A model generated the notes under the pieces. The model searched no databases. It saw nothing but the letters and a program-made list of their open reading frames with translations, and had not been told where the DNA came from. The translations under genes and the position numbers were made by a program. A DNA stretch of 64,000 nt. Origin: Planctomycetales bacterium ZRK34. GTDB lineage: Bacteria > Planctomycetota > Phycisphaerae > Phycisphaerales > Zrk34. The stretch lies in assembly GCA_014873095.1 (NCBI GenBank), contig CP050848.1, forward strand, positions 868,001 to 932,000, in the 5' to 3' direction. Positions within the stretch are counted from its first letter, which is position 1; the number at the start of each line of letters is the position of its first letter. Below are positions 8,757-17,722 of the stretch, piece by piece.

Positions 8757-10271
8757 TTAAACCACCAGGTCCAATAGTTCACGTTCGAATCGGGACTGCG
8801 GCTGATTCTGGCCCTGCGACTGGTCGTTGGACTGATCGCCGGCGCTGGAACCCGAGCCCTGCTGCTGAAACTGCCCGCGACTGCGGCCGTCGTCGGTGTT
8901 CTGGTTGAAGTTGGCATGCTGACCGGACTGAGAAGTCAGCGGCGCGTTGACTTCCAAGTGCTGGACGGTCAGGCCGTGGCTTTCCAGGGCGGTCCGCAGG
9001 GTGGAAAGCTGCTGATGCAAAAGGGAGCGGACGGCGGTGTTGCCCGCATCGATCTGCGCCCGCACGACGCCGTTGTCCATCTGCACCTGCACCCGCAATG
9101 CACCAAGCTCCGGCGGACTCAGTCGCAGCGTCACGCTGCCGCCTTTCTGATTGACCACGCTGCGCAACGCCCGCACCGACTGATCGGTCAGGCGCTGAGC
9201 GTCGTTGTCGTTCAGACCGTCCGGCAGCAGACTCGTGGCCTGCGGAGTCGCCGAGGCGGTGGTCGAAGTCGTGGCGTGGGTGGTGGTCGACGACGATGAA
9301 GCGGCGGCCGTCGTCGCCTCGACAGTCACCTGCGAAGCGTCCAGCGCCACGGTGGCGGCTGCCTGCGCGGAAGAAGCCTGCTGGGTCTGACCCGACTGTG
9401 CGGCGACCTGCTGAAAGCTGCGCGCCACCTGGGCGTCGGCATCGGCCTTGGTTTGATCCGACTTGGCGGGCGCTTCGGACCGGGCCTTCTGCTGGGACTG
9501 GCTCTGATCCTGCGCGGCCTGATCGTCGGCGGCGTTGGCCTGGGCCTGCTGAGCGAGCTTGGCCGCCTCGGCGCCGGTCACCTGGGCGGATGGACCGTTC
9601 GATGTCTGTGACTGCGGCTGCGACTTGACCGCCTGCTGGCCTGATGCTTCGGTGTTTGCAGCGGCCCGCTGAGCCTGGGCGGACAGTTCCACCGACGACT
9701 TGTTCGATGATGCAGCTTTGGGGGCATCATCGGCCTGCTGCGCCGCCGTCGACGCTTCGGCCTTGGCAGGATCGGGTTTGACCTCGACGGGTTTGGTCTG
9801 AGCAGCAGCCTGATCAACGGCAGCTTTGACCTTCGCCGCCTTGGCTGCGGCCGCAGATTCAGCGTCTTCGGCAACCTTCGGGCGTGAAGCTTCCGTCGCG
9901 GCGCCGGTGGCTCCGGCCGCGCCGGCCACGGGTTCGGCTTCCGACTCGGACTGGCCCGTCTCGGCCTCCTTGTCGTCGGACTTGCGGGTCTTGTCGGATT
10001 CCTTCGGGTCGACGACTGACGCCTGGGCCGCTTCGACGTCTTCATCCGCCGGGGCATCGTGGTCGGAGTCGACCGCAGTCGCTTCGGCCTTGACATTCTG
10101 GGTCTTGTCGCCGTCGCTGGATTTGGATTCGGTGCGCGAGGACTGACGCTGCGACTGGCGCACCGCAGTCTCGACGAGTTTGCCGAAGTCGGCATCGGCC
10201 TTGGCTTCGGTGCGACGGGGAGAGTTCAGCGGCTGCTGGATCTGCAACAGATTTATTTCGGCGAGTTTCAC
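8757..10271 (-). CDS. fliK: FliK, hook-length control protein
   Basis: A secreted molecular ruler that stops hook growth and switches export specificity. The first ~360 residues are low complexity, rich in Ala, Gln, Ser and Glu, as usual for FliK. Residues about 375-445 form the conserved C-terminal Flg_hook domain (SVTLRLSPPELGALRVQVQM, with RAQIDAGNTAVRSLLHQQL and HGLTVQHLEVN). At 504 residues it is at the long end of the family. Its start overlaps the previous gene's stop by 4 bp, suggesting coupled translation. Confidence 0.9.
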   Translation of the reverse strand: MKLAEINLLQIQQPLNSPRRTEAKADADFGKLVETAVRQSQRQSSRTESKSSDGDKTQNVKAEATAVDSDHDAPADEDVEAAQASVVDPKESDKTRKSDDKEAETGQSESEAEPVAGAAGATGAATEASRPKVAEDAESAAAAKAAKVKAAVDQAAAQTKPVEVKPDPAKAEASTAAQQADDAPKAASSNKSSVELSAQAQRAAANTEASGQQAVKSQPQSQTSNGPSAQVTGAEAAKLAQQAQANAADDQAAQDQSQSQQKARSEAPAKSDQTKADADAQVARSFQQVAAQSGQTQQASSAQAAATVALDASQVTVEATTAAASSSSTTTHATTSTTASATPQATSLLPDGLNDNDAQRLTDQSVRALRSVVNQKGGSVTLRLSPPELGALRVQVQMDNGVVRAQIDAGNTAVRSLLHQQLSTLRTALESHGLTVQHLEVNAPLTSQSGQHANFNQNTDDGRSRGQFQQQGSGSSAGDQSNDQSQGQNQPQSRFERELLDLVV

Positions 10272-10975
10272 GGCGTGGCCTCCGTCGCGGCGACGAGATC
10301 CGTGCCCCGGGCGCGGAGCTGTTCGGTCAGTTCCACCGCCTTGGCGATCTCATCGGGGGTCTTGAATTCCTTGAGCACACCGGCGGCCTTGCGCGGCTCC
10401 ATCGCTTCCATGTAGGCCACCACCTGATCGATCTGATTGTTCCGCAGCAGCGTCATGAACATCGACTTGGTCTGCTTCGACGGCAGCGATTCGTACAACT
10501 CGACCGCCTTCTTGAAACCCTCGTCGTTGCGCTGCTTTTCGATCTCTGCCAGACGCTGCTCCAGTTGCTTTTTCTCATCCATCAACTGGGCGTACTGATC
10601 TTCGACGCGTTTCTGCGCCAGTTGCAGATTGCGCTGCAGCGATTCGACCTCTTCGCGGGTGCGTTCGATCTGGCGCAGCGTGATCTCGTTGCGCTGCTGC
10701 TCGGCGACGAGGCGCTGCGTGATCGACTCGGGCCCGGCGCTTCGGCCCTGCAGGGCTGCCAGCCGCGCCGCCTGCTCGGTCGCTGCGTCATCGATCTTCT
10801 GCTGCTTGGCGGCCTCGGCCTTGGCGTCCGGCACCGACTTCTCGAAAATCGTCTGAATCTTTTCCAGCCGCTCGCGATCGACACGCTCGGTCGCCACCAT
10901 CCAGCCGACAAACCCCAGCGCGGCCAGCACGTGTAGAATCGCGAGAATCGAGATGACGGCGAAAAGCGTTTTCAT
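10268..10975 (-). CDS. MotE/FlbB-like flagellar protein
   Basis: A 235-residue protein with one N-terminal membrane segment (ISILAILHVLAALGFVGWMV), then a long coiled coil (residues ~55-165) and a C-terminal MgtE-like domain (LYESLPSKQTKSMFMTLLR, VVAYMEAMEPRKAAGVLKEF). This layout is that of MotE/FlbB proteins, which act with the stator or at the basal body in several phyla. It overlaps fliJ upstream and fliK downstream by 4 bp each. The name MotE is an inference from architecture and position. Confidence 0.75.
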   Translation of the reverse strand: MKTLFAVISILAILHVLAALGFVGWMVATERVDRERLEKIQTIFEKSVPDAKAEAAKQQKIDDAATEQAARLAALQGRSAGPESITQRLVAEQQRNEITLRQIERTREEVESLQRNLQLAQKRVEDQYAQLMDEKKQLEQRLAEIEKQRNDEGFKKAVELYESLPSKQTKSMFMTLLRNNQIDQVVAYMEAMEPRKAAGVLKEFKTPDEIAKAVELTEQLRARGTDLVAATEATP

Positions 10976-11454
10976 CGGTTAACGTTGGCGCTCCGCGAGT
11001 GCATCGTGTGGTTGATCCGGCGGCCGTGCGTCTGCGTGGCGATCTCGTCGAGTTCGGCGACTTCGCGCCGATCCTGCTCGCGACACCAGCGGTGGTAGTG
11101 CCGCTCGCGCAGCAGTTCGATCGCCTTGCGCGACTTGGTCGCCTCCAGCAGCGTGACGCGCGACTGCTCGATCTGCCGATGCATCGCCAGCAGCTTCACG
11201 GCAATCTGCTGAGCCCGGGCAGTCGACTGCATCGAATGCGTGGCGTGCTGGCGGATGCGGCTGACGTTCACGTGACCGCTCAGCGCATCGGTCATCGTGT
11301 TCTTGTCTTCGGTGATCCGCTGCTGCAGCGAACGAAGCTGCTCTTCGAGAATCATCTTCTGTCGCAGCAACTGCGCCAGCTCGCGCTGACGCTGGTCCTC
11401 GGTCCGGCGACGATGCGTCAGCACGCTTTCGAATTTGAAGTTGAACACGGCCAT
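10972..11454 (-). CDS. fliJ: FliJ, flagellar export ATPase stalk protein
   Basis: A 160-residue, almost wholly helical protein. The opening FNFKFESVLTHRRRTEDQRQ and the continuous heptad pattern after it fit FliJ, which inserts into the FliI hexamer as a coiled-coil stalk and links it to FlhA. It lies directly downstream of fliI (32 bp), the normal place. Conservation is low in this family, so position carries weight in the call. Confidence 0.85.
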   Translation of the reverse strand: MAVFNFKFESVLTHRRRTEDQRQRELAQLLRQKMILEEQLRSLQQRITEDKNTMTDALSGHVNVSRIRQHATHSMQSTARAQQIAVKLLAMHRQIEQSRVTLLEATKSRKAIELLRERHYHRWCREQDRREVAELDEIATQTHGRRINHTMHSRSANVNR

Positions 11455-11486
11455 CCGTGGCTCCTGGGTTTATCCCGTTTTCACCG

Positions 11487-12842
11487 TCACACGCCGGCTC
11501 CCGCGCCGGCCCGCCGCGTCCGTGCGGCGTACTGCCTGACCGTGGCGACCGTCTGCATCAGTCGTTCCACGGACTGTTCGAAGCTCGTCGTCTCACTCGG
11601 CCGCTGACGCAGCAACTCGTCGATCGCGGGTTTGCACTCGATCGCCAGGTCGAAGTCCGGGTTGGAACCCGAGGCGTAAGCGCCGATGTTCACCAGGTCT
11701 TCGACCTCCGCGAAAGCGTGCATCAGTCGGTTGACCTGCTGACGCGCCTCGGCGTGATCTTCCGCGGTCACGTCCGGCGCCACACGGCTGACCGAACGCA
11801 ACACGTCGATCGCCGGCCAGTGGCCCTTGTTGCCCAGTTCACGATCCAGCACGACGTGGCCGTCGAGAATGCCGCGCGCCGCGTCGGAGACCGGCTCGGT
11901 CAGATCGTCGCCCTCGACGAGAATCGTGTAGAACCCCGTAATCGAACCCGTCTGTGTGCGACCGCAGCGCTCGAGCAATCCCGGCAGCGCGGCAAACACG
12001 CTGGGGGTGTAGCCCTTGGTTGCAGGCGGCTCGCCGGCGGCAAGCCCCACCTGCCGCAGCGCCTGACAGAAGCGCGTCAGCGAGTCCATCAGCAGCACGA
12101 CGTCGAGCCCTTCGCCGCGGAAGAATTCCGCCACGGCCGTGGCGTACTGCGCCGCGCGGATGCGCATCAGCGCCGGCTCATCAGCCGTGGCGACCACGAC
12201 CACGACGCGGTGCATGCCCATCTGTCCAAGATTTTGATCGATGAAGTCACGCACCTCGCGGCCGCGCTCACCGATCAGTGCGATCACCGAAACGTCAGCG
12301 TCGGTCTGCCGGGCCATCATGCTCAGCAGCGTGCTCTTGCCGACGCCTGGCCCGGCGAAGATACCCAGTCGCTGACCGCGGCCGACGGTGAGCATGGTGT
12401 CGACGGCGCGAACGCCGGTGCCCAGCGGTTGATCGATGCCGACGCGCCGCATCGGGTCGACCGGCCCGGGCGTCAGCGGATGCGACACGGTGTCGGCCAG
12501 CGGGCCGCGCTGGTCGATCGGGTTGCCCATGCCGTCGACGATGCGGCCGAGCAACTGCTCGCCGACGCGCGCGACCGGTGAAGCCTGTGCGCTGACGACC
12601 CGATCGCCGCGACGAATGCCCGTCGTATCGCCCAGCAGCATCACGATCGTTAAATCATCATCGAAGCCGACCACTTCGCCCGGCACCCGCCCGCTGCGCC
12701 CGATCACGTGAACCACCGCCCCGATCGGCAGCGCCAGATCAGCCACGCGCAGCGTCAGTCCCTGCACCTGTGCAACGGTGCCGGTGAGCTGCTGCGGCAG
12801 CAACTGGTCGAGCGTTCGGGTTGTGTTATCGAATAGCGACAT
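11487..12842 (-). CDS. fliI: FliI, flagellar export ATPase
   Basis: ATPase of the flagellar type III export apparatus, related to F1-beta. Walker A is GPGVGKST at residues 164-171. Walker B lies in DVVLLMDSLTRFCQ. ALIGERGREVRDF and PATKGYTPSVFAALPGLLER are the standard FliI/F1 motifs. At 451 residues it is the usual size. It sits 3 bp after fliH, its regulator, and before fliJ, its stalk. Confidence 0.97.
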   Translation of the reverse strand: MSLFDNTTRTLDQLLPQQLTGTVAQVQGLTLRVADLALPIGAVVHVIGRSGRVPGEVVGFDDDLTIVMLLGDTTGIRRGDRVVSAQASPVARVGEQLLGRIVDGMGNPIDQRGPLADTVSHPLTPGPVDPMRRVGIDQPLGTGVRAVDTMLTVGRGQRLGIFAGPGVGKSTLLSMMARQTDADVSVIALIGERGREVRDFIDQNLGQMGMHRVVVVVATADEPALMRIRAAQYATAVAEFFRGEGLDVVLLMDSLTRFCQALRQVGLAAGEPPATKGYTPSVFAALPGLLERCGRTQTGSITGFYTILVEGDDLTEPVSDAARGILDGHVVLDRELGNKGHWPAIDVLRSVSRVAPDVTAEDHAEARQQVNRLMHAFAEVEDLVNIGAYASGSNPDFDLAIECKPAIDELLRQRPSETTSFEQSVERLMQTVATVRQYAARTRRAGAGAGV

Positions 12843-12845
12843 GAA

Positions 12846-13616
12846 TCAGGCTTCGGGGGTCGGGGGCTGGGGGTCGGGGGTGTCGGGGGTGTCGGTTTGG
12901 GGCGTATTCTGTGAATCGCCATGCTTCGGCATCAGTGTGTCGACCAGACGATCCAGCTGAGTATTCAGCGTGGCGTCGATGCGACCCTGGCCGTAGGTCA
13001 CGACGCACCCGCCGCGCTGGATCATGTCATCGTCGACCAGCGCAGCGTGTTCGACCTGCCCAAGCTGACGCACCAGCGCCGGCATAGCATCGTCAAGCAG
13101 CGGTCGATCTTCGGGGTGAATCCGCACGGTCACATCGCACGGCCGCGCCACGTACGCCACCGCCTCAGCCACCTGGTCCACCACGATCGACGGATCAACC
13201 TCCGGCACGCGCCGCACGATCTTTTCCGCCATCTGAATCGCCAGCGTCAACAGCGACTGGCGGGCTTCGATCAACATCGTGCGACGGTCGGCGTCCCACT
13301 GCTGGGCAGCGCTGATCCACGCCTGCTGAAGCTGCTGCAACTGCTGCCCGTAAGCCGCCAGCGCCTCGGCGCGACCGGCCGCTTCACCGGCGGTGCGCCC
13401 TTCCGACTCACCGCGTGCATACCCGGCGTCGTAACCGCGCTGATCGGCGTCGGCGGTCATCGCCTCGGCCTTGGCTTTGCCTTCGTCGACAATGCGCTGG
13501 GCTTCGACATTCGCCCGGTCGATCAGCACACGCGCCTGACGGCGCAGGTCGCCGAGGTCCAACACGATCGCATCGTGGGCGAGGTCCTGGGCCTGATGTG
13601 ACTTGATGAGCGCCAT
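12846..13616 (-). CDS. fliH: FliH, flagellar assembly ATPase regulator
   Basis: A 256-residue protein with the FliH pattern: an early helical region, a glycine-repeat region (DQRGYDAGYARGESEGRTAG, the GxxxG repeats of FliH), and a C-terminal domain (MAEKIVRRVPEVDPSIVVDQ, VRIHPEDRPLLDDA, IQRGGCVVTYGQGRIDATL). The last 20 residues are a Pro/Asp/Thr tail. The ATG at 13616 is chosen over an in-frame GTG at 13628 because GGAAG lies 5 bases before it and overlaps that GTG. FliH binds FliI and keeps it at the export gate. Confidence 0.9.
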   Translation of the reverse strand: MALIKSHQAQDLAHDAIVLDLGDLRRQARVLIDRANVEAQRIVDEGKAKAEAMTADADQRGYDAGYARGESEGRTAGEAAGRAEALAAYGQQLQQLQQAWISAAQQWDADRRTMLIEARQSLLTLAIQMAEKIVRRVPEVDPSIVVDQVAEAVAYVARPCDVTVRIHPEDRPLLDDAMPALVRQLGQVEHAALVDDDMIQRGGCVVTYGQGRIDATLNTQLDRLVDTLMPKHGDSQNTPQTDTPDTPDPQPPTPEA

Positions 13617-13664
13617 GTATACTTCCACAAAACACGCCGCAAGCGGCGTGGCTAAACGTTAGGG

Positions 13665-14696
13665 TCAGACGATCATTTCCTTTTCGCCGCCGCGACCGGC
13701 GATGATGATCTCGCCGGCGTCCTCGAGGCGACGCACGATGTCGACGATCCGCTGCTGGGCCTGCTCGACATCGCTCACGCGCACCGGGCCCATGTATTCC
13801 ATGTCTTCCTGGATCAGTTCGCGGGCGCGTTCGGACATGTTGCCGAACACCTTGTCCTTGAGTTCTTCCGAGGCGGTCTTCAGCGCCAGGGCCAGCTCGT
13901 CGTTGTCGACTTCCTTGAGCACAGCCTGAATGCCCTTGTCGTCGACCAGCAGAATGTCCTCGAAGACGAACATCAGGCGGCGAATCTGCTCCACGAGATC
14001 CGGGTCTTCGGATTCGAGGCCTTCCATGATGCCCTTTTCCGTCGTGCGATCGACGAGGTTGAGCATCTCGGCGACCGACTCGACGCCGCCGGCCTTTTCG
14101 TAGCTCTGCGTGAGCATGCTGGCCAGGCGCGTTTCCAGGCCCTTCTCAACTTCGCGGATGACCTCGGGGTTGGTCTGCTCCATGTTGGCCACGCGCTTGA
14201 CGACTTCGATCTGCTTCTGCCCGGGCAGCCCCGCGAGAATCTCCCCGGCCTTGTGATACGGCAGGTGGGACAGAATCAGCGAGATCGTCTGCGGGTGCTC
14301 GTCCTGAATGAACGTCAGCAGGTTTTCCGACTCGGCTTTCTGCAAAAACGAAAACGGCGTGCGCTGCACGTGCTGTGAAATCTGCTGAATGACCTTGTTG
14401 GCGAGTTCGGGATTGGTGTGATTGCGGAGCAGATTTTTGGCGTAGTCGAGCCCGCCCTCGGCCGCCCACGCCTGGGCCATGATCAGGTTGTAAAACTCTT
14501 CGACGATCTGCGTGCGGACCTCCGGGGTCACCGCCCCGATCTGCGCCAGCTCGCGGGTGATGTCCTCGATGGCGTGTTCGTTCATCTCGTTGAGGATGGA
14601 ACTGGCAACGTCCTGGCCCAGCGAGATCATCAGGATCGCCGCTTTCTGCGTCCCGTTGAGGGCTTCGGTGGTGTCGATTTTGGACATCTTCAACAT
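13665..14696 (-). CDS. fliG: FliG, flagellar motor switch protein
   Basis: Rotor protein that carries torque between the stator and MS-ring. N-terminal KAAILMISLGQDVASSILNE, the middle domain with the EHPQTISLILSHLP motif, and the C-terminal torque domain (FVFEDILLVDDKGIQAVLKE, LALALKTASEELKDKVFGNM) are all intact, including the charged residues used for stator contact. Its 343 residues are normal. It starts 6 bp after fliF, consistent with co-assembly of the two proteins. Confidence 0.97.
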   Translation of the reverse strand: MLKMSKIDTTEALNGTQKAAILMISLGQDVASSILNEMNEHAIEDITRELAQIGAVTPEVRTQIVEEFYNLIMAQAWAAEGGLDYAKNLLRNHTNPELANKVIQQISQHVQRTPFSFLQKAESENLLTFIQDEHPQTISLILSHLPYHKAGEILAGLPGQKQIEVVKRVANMEQTNPEVIREVEKGLETRLASMLTQSYEKAGGVESVAEMLNLVDRTTEKGIMEGLESEDPDLVEQIRRLMFVFEDILLVDDKGIQAVLKEVDNDELALALKTASEELKDKVFGNMSERARELIQEDMEYMGPVRVSDVEQAQQRIVDIVRRLEDAGEIIIAGRGGEKEMIV

Positions 14697-14702
14697 GGCG
14701 GA

Positions 14703-16394
14703 TTACTCGGCCTTGGTGGCCCAACGGTTGATCAGCGAGGCGACCTCGGCGGGATTGGCCTTGACCATGTCGCCGATCTGCTCGGTGAGTTTGCGGTGGC
14801 GGATTTCGGCTTCGTCGAGTTCGAGGCCGGTCATGGCCGGGTCCATCTCCTCGGCCTGGCCGACGAATTCGAGGTCGGCGTCGAGCACCTTCGGCGGCAC
14901 GCCGGCCAGTTCCTGCACGCTCGGGCGCGGCGGCTTCTTGGTGGCGCTACGCAGCAGCATGAACATCGCGCCCAGCGCCACCAGCGCCAGCGTCCCGAGA
15001 CTGATCGTCTTGGCCATGCTGCCGCCGGCCAGCAGTGATCCGGCGAAACCCGCCGGCTGGGCGGCGCCCGGCGCGCCGAACGGCGCCCCGGCATCAGGGT
15101 ACACATCGACCACGACCTGCCCGGGGTTCTTCCCGGTCACCACGAGTGTTTCGATCTGCTTCTTGATCCGCGGCAGCGCCGAGTCGACCGTCGGCTGCAG
15201 CGCCTCGTCGGTCGGGGCCGGCGGCGCGGCGGCTTCGCCATCGCCTGCGGCGGCGGGCGCCTTGCCCTGCTGAAAAAGCGTCACGAAGTAGCTGCGCGGG
15301 ATGTTGACCGTGGCGTTGATCTGCGTGGGCATTCCGCCAGGATTGGCCGAGACTTCGGTCTTCTCACCGGCGAAGGCGTCAAACTCGGTGTCGGACTCTT
15401 CGGTCGAGCTTTGACGCGGCGATGCGGCGCTGATGGCGGCGCCGGCGTTGGCCTGCCCGGTGTTCGGACGCACGCCTGGCTCGCCGCCGGATGACCCTTC
15501 GGTGGTCTGCTCGGTGTGCGAATGTTCTTTCGTGACGAGGCTGACGCTGGCGTCTTTGTCGTAGCTGCGGGAGTTGATCTGGCGGCGGGTCATGTCGACT
15601 TCGACATTCACAGCCACGATCACGTTCGGGATGTAACCCAGCGCCCGCTGAATCTTCTCGCGGTACTTGGCTTCCTGAATCTGCACCTGCTCCAGGTAAT
15701 CACCGGCAAAGATCTGACCTTCGGGGCGGACCTTCCACTGCCGACCGTTGACCGCATCGATGATGTTCACATCCTCGGGTCGCATCTCGGCGACGGCGCC
15801 GCTGACAAGTCCGGCGATGGCGTCGACGCGCTTCTGGTCGAGCTTGCCGCGATCCAGCACGATGTTGACCGAGGCGGTCGGCCGCTGATGCGTGGCCCCG
15901 AAGCCGGTCTCCTGCGGCGGGCTGATGATGACCGTGGCGTCGTGAACCCACGGGTAAGCGGTCAGCACGGCCGCGAGGACTTTCTGCTTGGCGATGTTGT
16001 AGAGGGTGCGATTCTGCTCGTTGGAGTTCCACCAGTTCTGATTTTCGACGACGAGCTTGTCGAACCCGGTCGAGGTGTCTTCCGGCAGCAGGTTCTGCAT
16101 CTGGGCGGTGGCCAGGGCCATGAGTTGCTTTTCACGCGGAACCATGATGCGATCGCCGACGAGCTTGTAGCTGATGCCCTGTCCTTCGAGGATGGCGGTG
16201 ATGCGCGACTGCCGGGCCCGGTCCAGCGACTGATCGAGCACGGGCACCATCTCCGGCGTCGCGGCCCACTGAAATATCAGCAACAGCATCATCGGAATGA
16301 CGATCACCAACGTGGCGATCAGCATCTTCTGACTGAGCGTCAGGTCCTGAAGCTGCGCTTGAATCTGGGTTAGCCAGCGTTTTACAAAATCCAT
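14703..16394 (-). CDS. fliF: FliF, flagellar MS-ring protein
   Basis: A 563-residue membrane ring protein of the basal body. The N-terminal transmembrane helix lies at residues ~25-45 (LIATLVIVIPMMLLLIFQWA). Next come the ring-building motifs (YKLVGDRIMVPREKQLMALA, with SVNIVLDRGKLDQKRVDAIA), a variable loop, and a second helix near residue 460 (ISLGTLALVALGAMFMLLRS). The C-terminal tail (NPAEVASLINRW) is the FliG-binding segment. The order fliE-fliF-fliG is canonical. Confidence 0.96.
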   Translation of the reverse strand: MDFVKRWLTQIQAQLQDLTLSQKMLIATLVIVIPMMLLLIFQWAATPEMVPVLDQSLDRARQSRITAILEGQGISYKLVGDRIMVPREKQLMALATAQMQNLLPEDTSTGFDKLVVENQNWWNSNEQNRTLYNIAKQKVLAAVLTAYPWVHDATVIISPPQETGFGATHQRPTASVNIVLDRGKLDQKRVDAIAGLVSGAVAEMRPEDVNIIDAVNGRQWKVRPEGQIFAGDYLEQVQIQEAKYREKIQRALGYIPNVIVAVNVEVDMTRRQINSRSYDKDASVSLVTKEHSHTEQTTEGSSGGEPGVRPNTGQANAGAAISAASPRQSSTEESDTEFDAFAGEKTEVSANPGGMPTQINATVNIPRSYFVTLFQQGKAPAAAGDGEAAAPPAPTDEALQPTVDSALPRIKKQIETLVVTGKNPGQVVVDVYPDAGAPFGAPGAAQPAGFAGSLLAGGSMAKTISLGTLALVALGAMFMLLRSATKKPPRPSVQELAGVPPKVLDADLEFVGQAEEMDPAMTGLELDEAEIRHRKLTEQIGDMVKANPAEVASLINRWATKAE

Positions 16395-16431
16395 CGATCG
16401 GTCTCCGAGAACCGCAAGGCGTTAGCTTTCA

Positions 16432-16743
16432 TCAGACGCGGAACTGCTTGATCTCTTCGTAGGCGTCCATCATTTTGTTGCGCACCTGCAACAGCATCTT
16501 GAAGGCCATGTCCGCTTTCTGCTTGGCGATGTTGACCTGGGCGATGTCGTCGCGACGCCCGGCGGCGAGGTCTTCGATCGCGGCCTCGGCGTCCTGCTGC
16601 AGCTTGTTGACCTCTTCGATGTTCTTCAGCAGAACATCCTTGAAGGCCGGGCCGTCGGTCGCGCCCGTGCCGGCGGTCTTGTTCAGCAGGTTCGCCCGGT
16701 TGGCGGCGCCGGCGTTGTTGATCAATCCAAGTGGATCAGTCAT
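16432..16743 (-). CDS. fliE: FliE, hook-basal body complex protein
   Basis: A 103-residue rod adaptor between the MS-ring and the proximal rod. The C-terminal half (DIAQVNIAKQKADMAFKMLL, then QVRNKMMDAYEEIKQFRV) is the conserved FliE block with the usual final V. It sits 14 bp after flgC and 37 bp before fliF. Confidence 0.95.
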   Translation of the reverse strand: MTDPLGLINNAGAANRANLLNKTAGTGATDGPAFKDVLLKNIEEVNKLQQDAEAAIEDLAAGRRDDIAQVNIAKQKADMAFKMLLQVRNKMMDAYEEIKQFRV

Positions 16744-16757
16744 GGGTCAGTCTCCAA

Positions 16758-17162
16758 TCACGCGATCAACCGCATGGCGGCGTTGAGCATGCTCTTGGTC
16801 GCCTCGACGGCGGTGATGTTGGCTTCATAAGCGCGGCTGGCTTCCAGGGCGTTGACCTGCTCGATCGCCGGGTCGATGTTTGGGTATTCGACATACCCGT
16901 CGGCGTCGGCGAACTTGTGGCCGGGCTCGTACTTCTTGCGAAACGCCGCCTGGTCCAGCTCGATCTCAGCCACGTGCACACCGGCCGAAGAGCCGCGGGC
17001 CGGATCGCCGGAAGCGAAGATCGGCACGCGCCGCCGATACGGGGCGTATTCGCCGTCGGCGTTTTCCACGGAGAACTGGTTGGCCATGTTCGCCGCGATC
17101 ACGTTCAACCGCGTCCGGTTGGCCACGAGGGCGGATGTCGATACGTCTAAAGCGCCAAACAT
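16758..17162 (-). CDS. flgC: FlgC, proximal rod protein
   Basis: A 134-residue rod subunit. It has the rod/hook N-terminal signature NRTRLNVIAANMANQFSVEN and the FlgC-specific APYRRRVPIF, and ends with VNALEASRAYEANITAVEAT, the C-terminal rod helix motif. The internal YVEYPNIDPAIEQ replaces the more common YVxxPNV. It lies 14 bp after flgB. Confidence 0.96.
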   Translation of the reverse strand: MFGALDVSTSALVANRTRLNVIAANMANQFSVENADGEYAPYRRRVPIFASGDPARGSSAGVHVAEIELDQAAFRKKYEPGHKFADADGYVEYPNIDPAIEQVNALEASRAYEANITAVEATKSMLNAAMRLIA

Positions 17163-17176
17163 TTAGATCACTCCGA

Positions 17177-17575
17177 TCAGACCTGCCCGCGGATGGCGGC
17201 CTGCAAGAGGTTGAATTCGTTCCGCAGCAGATCGAGTGCCGCGTTGTGCGTCATGGTGTTTTCAGCCAGGGCCTGCATGGTGTGCTCGAGGCTGCGGTCA
17301 TTGCCGTCGTGAAACAGCAGGTTGTCGTGCGTTTCGAGGGCTTCGAACGGATCGGTTCCGAGCTCGCCGCGAGCCGAGCCGTGGTTCGAACGCCGAGCGT
17401 CGATCGCCTTGCCGAGCTGCTTCTGAAACTCGCTGACGGACAAATCCGTCGGGCGGTAGTCCGGCGTCGACAGGTTGGCGATGTTGTTGGCGATCAACTG
17501 ATGCCGCTGGCTGGTGAAAGCCACCACGCGCTCCAGCGCCGGCATCGATCCCGTGTTGAACATGCCCTCTATCAT
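17177..17575 (-). CDS. flgB: FlgB, proximal rod protein
   Basis: A 132-residue rod subunit, first gene of the structural flagellar operon. The start is set at ATG 17575 because GGGAG lies 8 bases before it; the reading frame is open further upstream but crosses the promoter. RHQLIANNIANLSTPDYRPT is the rod-protein motif. The C-terminus (MTHNAALDLLRNEFNLLQAA) matches FlgB. A sigma-54 type promoter lies 41 bases upstream. Confidence 0.95.
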   Translation of the reverse strand: MIEGMFNTGSMPALERVVAFTSQRHQLIANNIANLSTPDYRPTDLSVSEFQKQLGKAIDARRSNHGSARGELGTDPFEALETHDNLLFHDGNDRSLEHTMQALAENTMTHNAALDLLRNEFNLLQAAIRGQV

Positions 17576-17615
17576 GCGGACAACTCCCGGTGCACATCGC
17601 ACCACGTGACCCTGC

Positions 17616-17631
17616 TGCAACGGCTGTGCCG
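17616..17631 (-). promoter_or_regulatory. sigma-54 promoter of the flgB operon
   Basis: Read on the minus strand, the site is CGGCACAGCCGTTGCA. Against TGGCACG-N4-TTGCA it keeps the GG of -24 and the GC of -12 at the required 10-bp spacing, with only two other mismatches. It sits between the NtrC-type activator gene and flgB, 41 bases before the flgB ATG, as expected for an enhancer-driven class of flagellar genes. Confidence 0.75.
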
Positions 17632-17722
17632 CGCCACCGAGCCCCGCCGGCTCATCGGAATCGACACCGCCGAACCGGCCGTCGGCAGTTTTTGCGCGAC
17701 TGATGCGCAAGAGTTGCGCGTA

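Noticed and set aside
17576-17710. N-terminal extension of FlgB upstream of ATG 17575
   Set aside because: It would be translated from across the sigma-54 promoter and has no similarity to FlgB; GGGAG supports 17575.
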